DNA of 24,751 nucleotides from an archaeon UBA55. GTDB taxonomy: Archaea; Undinarchaeota; Undinarchaeia; Undinarchaeales; Undinarchaeaceae. The DNA is taken from NCBI GenBank assembly GCA_002495465.1, contig DAFN01000007.1, positions 8,512 through 33,262 on the forward strand, read 5' to 3'. A model generated the notes under the pieces. The model saw nothing but the letters and a program-made list of their open reading frames with translations. It did not search any database and had not been told where the DNA came from. The position numbers and the translations under genes are program-made. Position 1 is the stretch's first letter. Every line of letters starts with the position of its first letter. Positions 22,571 through 24,751 of this stretch are shown piece after piece.

Positions 22571-23601
22571 AGATAACTAAAAAATTTGCACCGACACGGG
22601 GTGAAATAAGTGAAGAATATTATTATGCAGGAACGAGAGCACGAGCTGGAATTGCGAAGAGAATTAGCGACGTCGATTATGATCGTTTTCTTAAAATGGG
22701 CATAAATGAGATTGTAAAGTTTTTGGAAGAGAGGAATTACAAGGAAGCAGTTGACACTCTTGGAATGAAGTACAGTAAAGTCGAGCTCATTGAGAGGGCC
22801 CTCTACCAAAACTTTGCACAAGTTATAGACGGTATTTTAAAGTATGTTCCTGAGCAGTCCCCTCTTATAACATATGTTACGAAATATGATATATACAACA
22901 TAAAATCTATTTTAAGGGGTAGGAGCTCGGGCAGGAGCAATGAAGAATTGGAACGAGTTATGATACCCGCAGGGAATCTGCGCCATGAATTTTATTTAAA
23001 TTTAATTGAAAACAGCTCATCTGTTGTAGAGGTTGTGCAGGGACTGAAAGAGACACAGTACTACAAAATTTTGGATGGGCTAGATCAGAATGATATAGAA
23101 GAATTAGAGGACGCTCTTGATAAAAGCTACTATGAAAAAATTCTTGCAGCAGGACGGGGAGACTCTGAGTTTATGGATTTTGTTAGGGAAGAAATAGACA
23201 TCAAAAATGCCATAACTATTCTAAGATTGGGGAATTCAAAAACAAAAGCGGAAAGTAAGTATTTTATTGCTGGGGGGAAAATTACTGTAAAGTCCCTTAA
23301 AGCGCTTGCAGAGAAAGACTTGACAAGTATGATTGATTTTTTCAAGAAACGAAAGTTTTGGAAGTATGTAGAAAGTGGGAGCAAGGATATTAGAAAAATG
23401 GAAACTGGATTAAGGAAGTATCTTATGATGCGGAGTACAGTTTTATTGAGAGATTATAATCCGAATTTGAAAACTGTTCTTGGCTACATTATAGTTAAGG
23501 AGAGGGAAATGGCAAATGTTAGAATGCTTGTAAGAAGTAAACAGATGAAAAGCGCTGAGATGGAGGTGCTTGTGAGGTCCGGAATGTACCTTGAGAATTA
23601 A
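22567..23601 (+). CDS. atpC: A-type ATP synthase subunit C (d-type, rotor-stalk coupler)
   Basis: A 344-residue funnel-shaped soluble subunit that joins the central shaft to the membrane rotor ring (AhaC, V-type subunit d). It is mainly helical with three similar bundles; motifs include 'NIKSILRGR' near 116-124, 'IDIKNAITILRLG' near 211-223, and 'KEREMANVRMLVR' at about 312-324, the usual closing signature in this family. Length (about 340-370) is normal. It overlaps subunit E by four bases and ends just before the ATG of subunit F. Confidence 0.93.
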   Translation: MKITKKFAPTRGEISEEYYYAGTRARAGIAKRISDVDYDRFLKMGINEIVKFLEERNYKEAVDTLGMKYSKVELIERALYQNFAQVIDGILKYVPEQSPLITYVTKYDIYNIKSILRGRSSGRSNEELERVMIPAGNLRHEFYLNLIENSSSVVEVVQGLKETQYYKILDGLDQNDIEELEDALDKSYYEKILAAGRGDSEFMDFVREEIDIKNAITILRLGNSKTKAESKYFIAGGKITVKSLKALAEKDLTSMIDFFKKRKFWKYVESGSKDIRKMETGLRKYLMMRSTVLLRDYNPNLKTVLGYIIVKEREMANVRMLVRSKQMKSAEMEVLVRSGMYLEN

Positions 23602-23602
23602 T

Positions 23603-23920
23603 ATGGAAATTGCAATAATTGGTGAAAGAGATTTTACAATCGGGTTCCAGTTGTGCGGAATAAAGAACATCACAAATATTGATGAATCTGATTACTCTGA
23701 ATTTAACAGTGTTTTTATGCAGACAATAGAAAATACAGAAATTGGAATTGTAGTAGTTAATGAGGGATATTATCAAAAAGTACCTGTGCAAATAAGGAAG
23801 AAGTTGGAGAAATTAGTTTCTCCTGTAGTTGTTACTCTGTCTGATGAAGAAAGCGCTGGAGGCGCAGATTTGAGAAATTTGATAAAAAGAAGTTTAGGAG
23901 TTGACTTATGGAAAGAATGA
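23603..23920 (+). CDS. atpF: A-type ATP synthase subunit F
   Basis: A 105-residue subunit with a Rossmann-like fold that sits on the central shaft and regulates catalysis. 'MEIAIIGERDFTIGFQLCGI' is the typical opening, with 'GIVVVNEGYYQKV' in the middle strand and a C-terminal helix ending in 'LGVDLW'. The ATG at 23603 lies one base after the subunit C stop; an upstream TTG in frame at 23591 is ignored as it falls inside subunit C. A 39-base spacer separates it from subunit A. Confidence 0.92.
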   Translation: MEIAIIGERDFTIGFQLCGIKNITNIDESDYSEFNSVFMQTIENTEIGIVVVNEGYYQKVPVQIRKKLEKLVSPVVVTLSDEESAGGADLRNLIKRSLGVDLWKE

Positions 23921-23959
23921 TAAAGATCTTTGTTAACAAGAAGGTGGGTATTGAATAAG

Positions 23960-24751
23960 ATGGAAAAGGGAGAAATTTATAGAGTATCAGGACCGGTTGT
24001 TGTTGCTAGAGGTCTTGATGCAAAAATGTATGATATTGTTAATGTTGGAGAAGAAGGTCTTCTTGGAGAGGTAATTAAGATAGATAGGGAAGATGTTGTT
24101 ATACAGGTTTATGAAGACACTTCTGGAGTAAAGCCAGGAGAGCCAGTTAAGAACACAGGAAGACCGCTGGCAGTTCATCTAGGTCCGGGTCTTTTGACAA
24201 GTATTTATGATGGAATTCAGAGGCCTCTTGAAGGTCTCAAAAAGGAGATGGGAGATTTCATCAAGCGAGGAGTCTTTATTGATGGTCTCGATACCAAGAA
24301 AAAATGGGAATTTAAGGCATCTGTTAAGAAAGGAGACAAAGTAAGTGAGGGAGAAATTATAGGGACCGTTCAGGAAACTCCTGTTATAACACATAAAGTA
24401 ATGGTTCCTCCGGGAATTTCTGGAAAAGTTAAGAAAATTAGCAATGGAAAATTCACTGTAAAGGATACTGTAGCCGAACTTGAGGATGGAGAAAAAATAA
24501 TAATGGCACAGTATTGGCCTGTCAGAAAACCAAGACCGTATAAGGATAAATTAAGTCCAGATATCCCTTTGATAACCGGTCAGAGAATACTTGATACTTT
24601 TTTCCCTATAGCAAAGGGAGGTACTGCAGCAATTCCTGGAGGTTTTGGAACAGGGAAAACCGTTACTCAGCACCAGCTTGCAAAGTGGGCAGATACTGAC
24701 ATAATTATTTTTATAGGATGTGGAGAGCGTGGAAATGAAATGACTGAAGTT
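23960..24751 (+). CDS. atpA: A-type ATP synthase catalytic subunit A (partial, N-terminal 264 residues)
   Basis: The reading frame is open from the ATG at 23960 to the end of the window, giving the first 264 of about 580-590 residues. It has the N-terminal beta-barrel ('[14 protein letters not shown]'), then the non-homologous insert typical of A subunits (about 110-190), then the nucleotide-binding domain. P-loop '[19 protein letters not shown]' holds the Walker A at 227-234, and '[12 protein letters not shown]' follows, the glutamate-bearing catalytic strand. The P-loop reads GGFGTGKT where most A subunits have GPFGSGKT. No intein is found up to the edge. AAGGTGGG at 23941-23948 is its ribosome-binding site. 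Subunits B and D are expected downstream. Confidence 0.95.
   Translation, partial: MEKGEIYRVSGPVVVARGLDAKMYDIVNVGEEGLLGEVIKIDREDVVIQVYEDTSGVKPGEPVKNTGRPLAVHLGPGLLTSIYDGIQRPLEGLKKEMGDFIKRGVFIDGLDTKKKWEFKASVKKGDKVSEGEIIGTVQETPVITHKVMVPPGISGKVKKISNGKFTVKDTVAELEDGEKIIMAQYWPVRKPRPYKDKLSPDIPLITGQRILDTFFPIAKGGTAAIPGGFGTGKTVTQHQLAKWADTDIIIFIGCGERGNEMTEV

Noticed and set aside
1-24751. CRISPR array, insertion sequence, integron or phage genes
   Set aside because: No regularly spaced repeats, transposase or integrase reading frames or terminal repeats were seen; gaps are short.

Overview
The window is a gene-dense stretch of an archaeal chromosome. Evidence for Archaea: Hel308 and Lhr helicases, RadA recombinase with single-stranded DNA-binding RPA, an A-type ATP synthase operon, an AbrB-PhoU phosphate regulator, a UPF0200 kinase, and TATA boxes about 25 bases before genes that often have no leader. 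The set fits a euryarchaeal or DPANN-related lineage, but I cannot name the genus. By eye the DNA is AT-rich. No gene-free gap exceeds about 65 bases, and I see no insertion sequences, CRISPR array or signs of recent transfer.

Left part (1-12.7 kb): the window opens on the last 17 bases of a tRNA, probably tRNA-Leu, followed by a small two-helix membrane protein. Genome-maintenance genes dominate after that: hel308 (-), an unrecognised 172-residue protein (+), the operon scpB-NFACT/RqcH-DUF2391-like membrane protein (-), an HPP-family membrane protein (+), the operon RPA-radA-four-helix membrane protein (+), and the coupled pair lhr-metallophosphoesterase (-). Together these cover fork repair, homologous recombination, chromosome condensation and ribosome-associated quality control.

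Middle part (12.7-19.5 kb): corA, an HD hydrolase and a UPF0200 P-loop kinase form a tightly packed + operon, followed by a PRC-barrel protein. A divergent pair, thioredoxin (-) and ThpR/LigT (+), is separated by only 51 bases that contain one TATA box at the centre of an inverted repeat. An AbrB-PhoU regulator (-), a TraB membrane protein (+) and a TctA-like membrane protein (+) follow.

Right part (19.5-24.75 kb): an A-type ATP synthase operon in the usual order H-I-K-E-C-F-A. It is cut by the window end inside the catalytic A subunit; B and D would be expected beyond.

The whole region is compact. Convergent genes overlap at their 3' ends or lie one base apart, and operon members overlap by a few bases. 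I found no clear case of a wholly new defence or mobile system. The best leads are the palindromic shared promoter at 15537-15573, the acidic N-terminal extension of RadA, and several uncharacterised membrane or soluble proteins tied to DNA-repair and RqcH operons.
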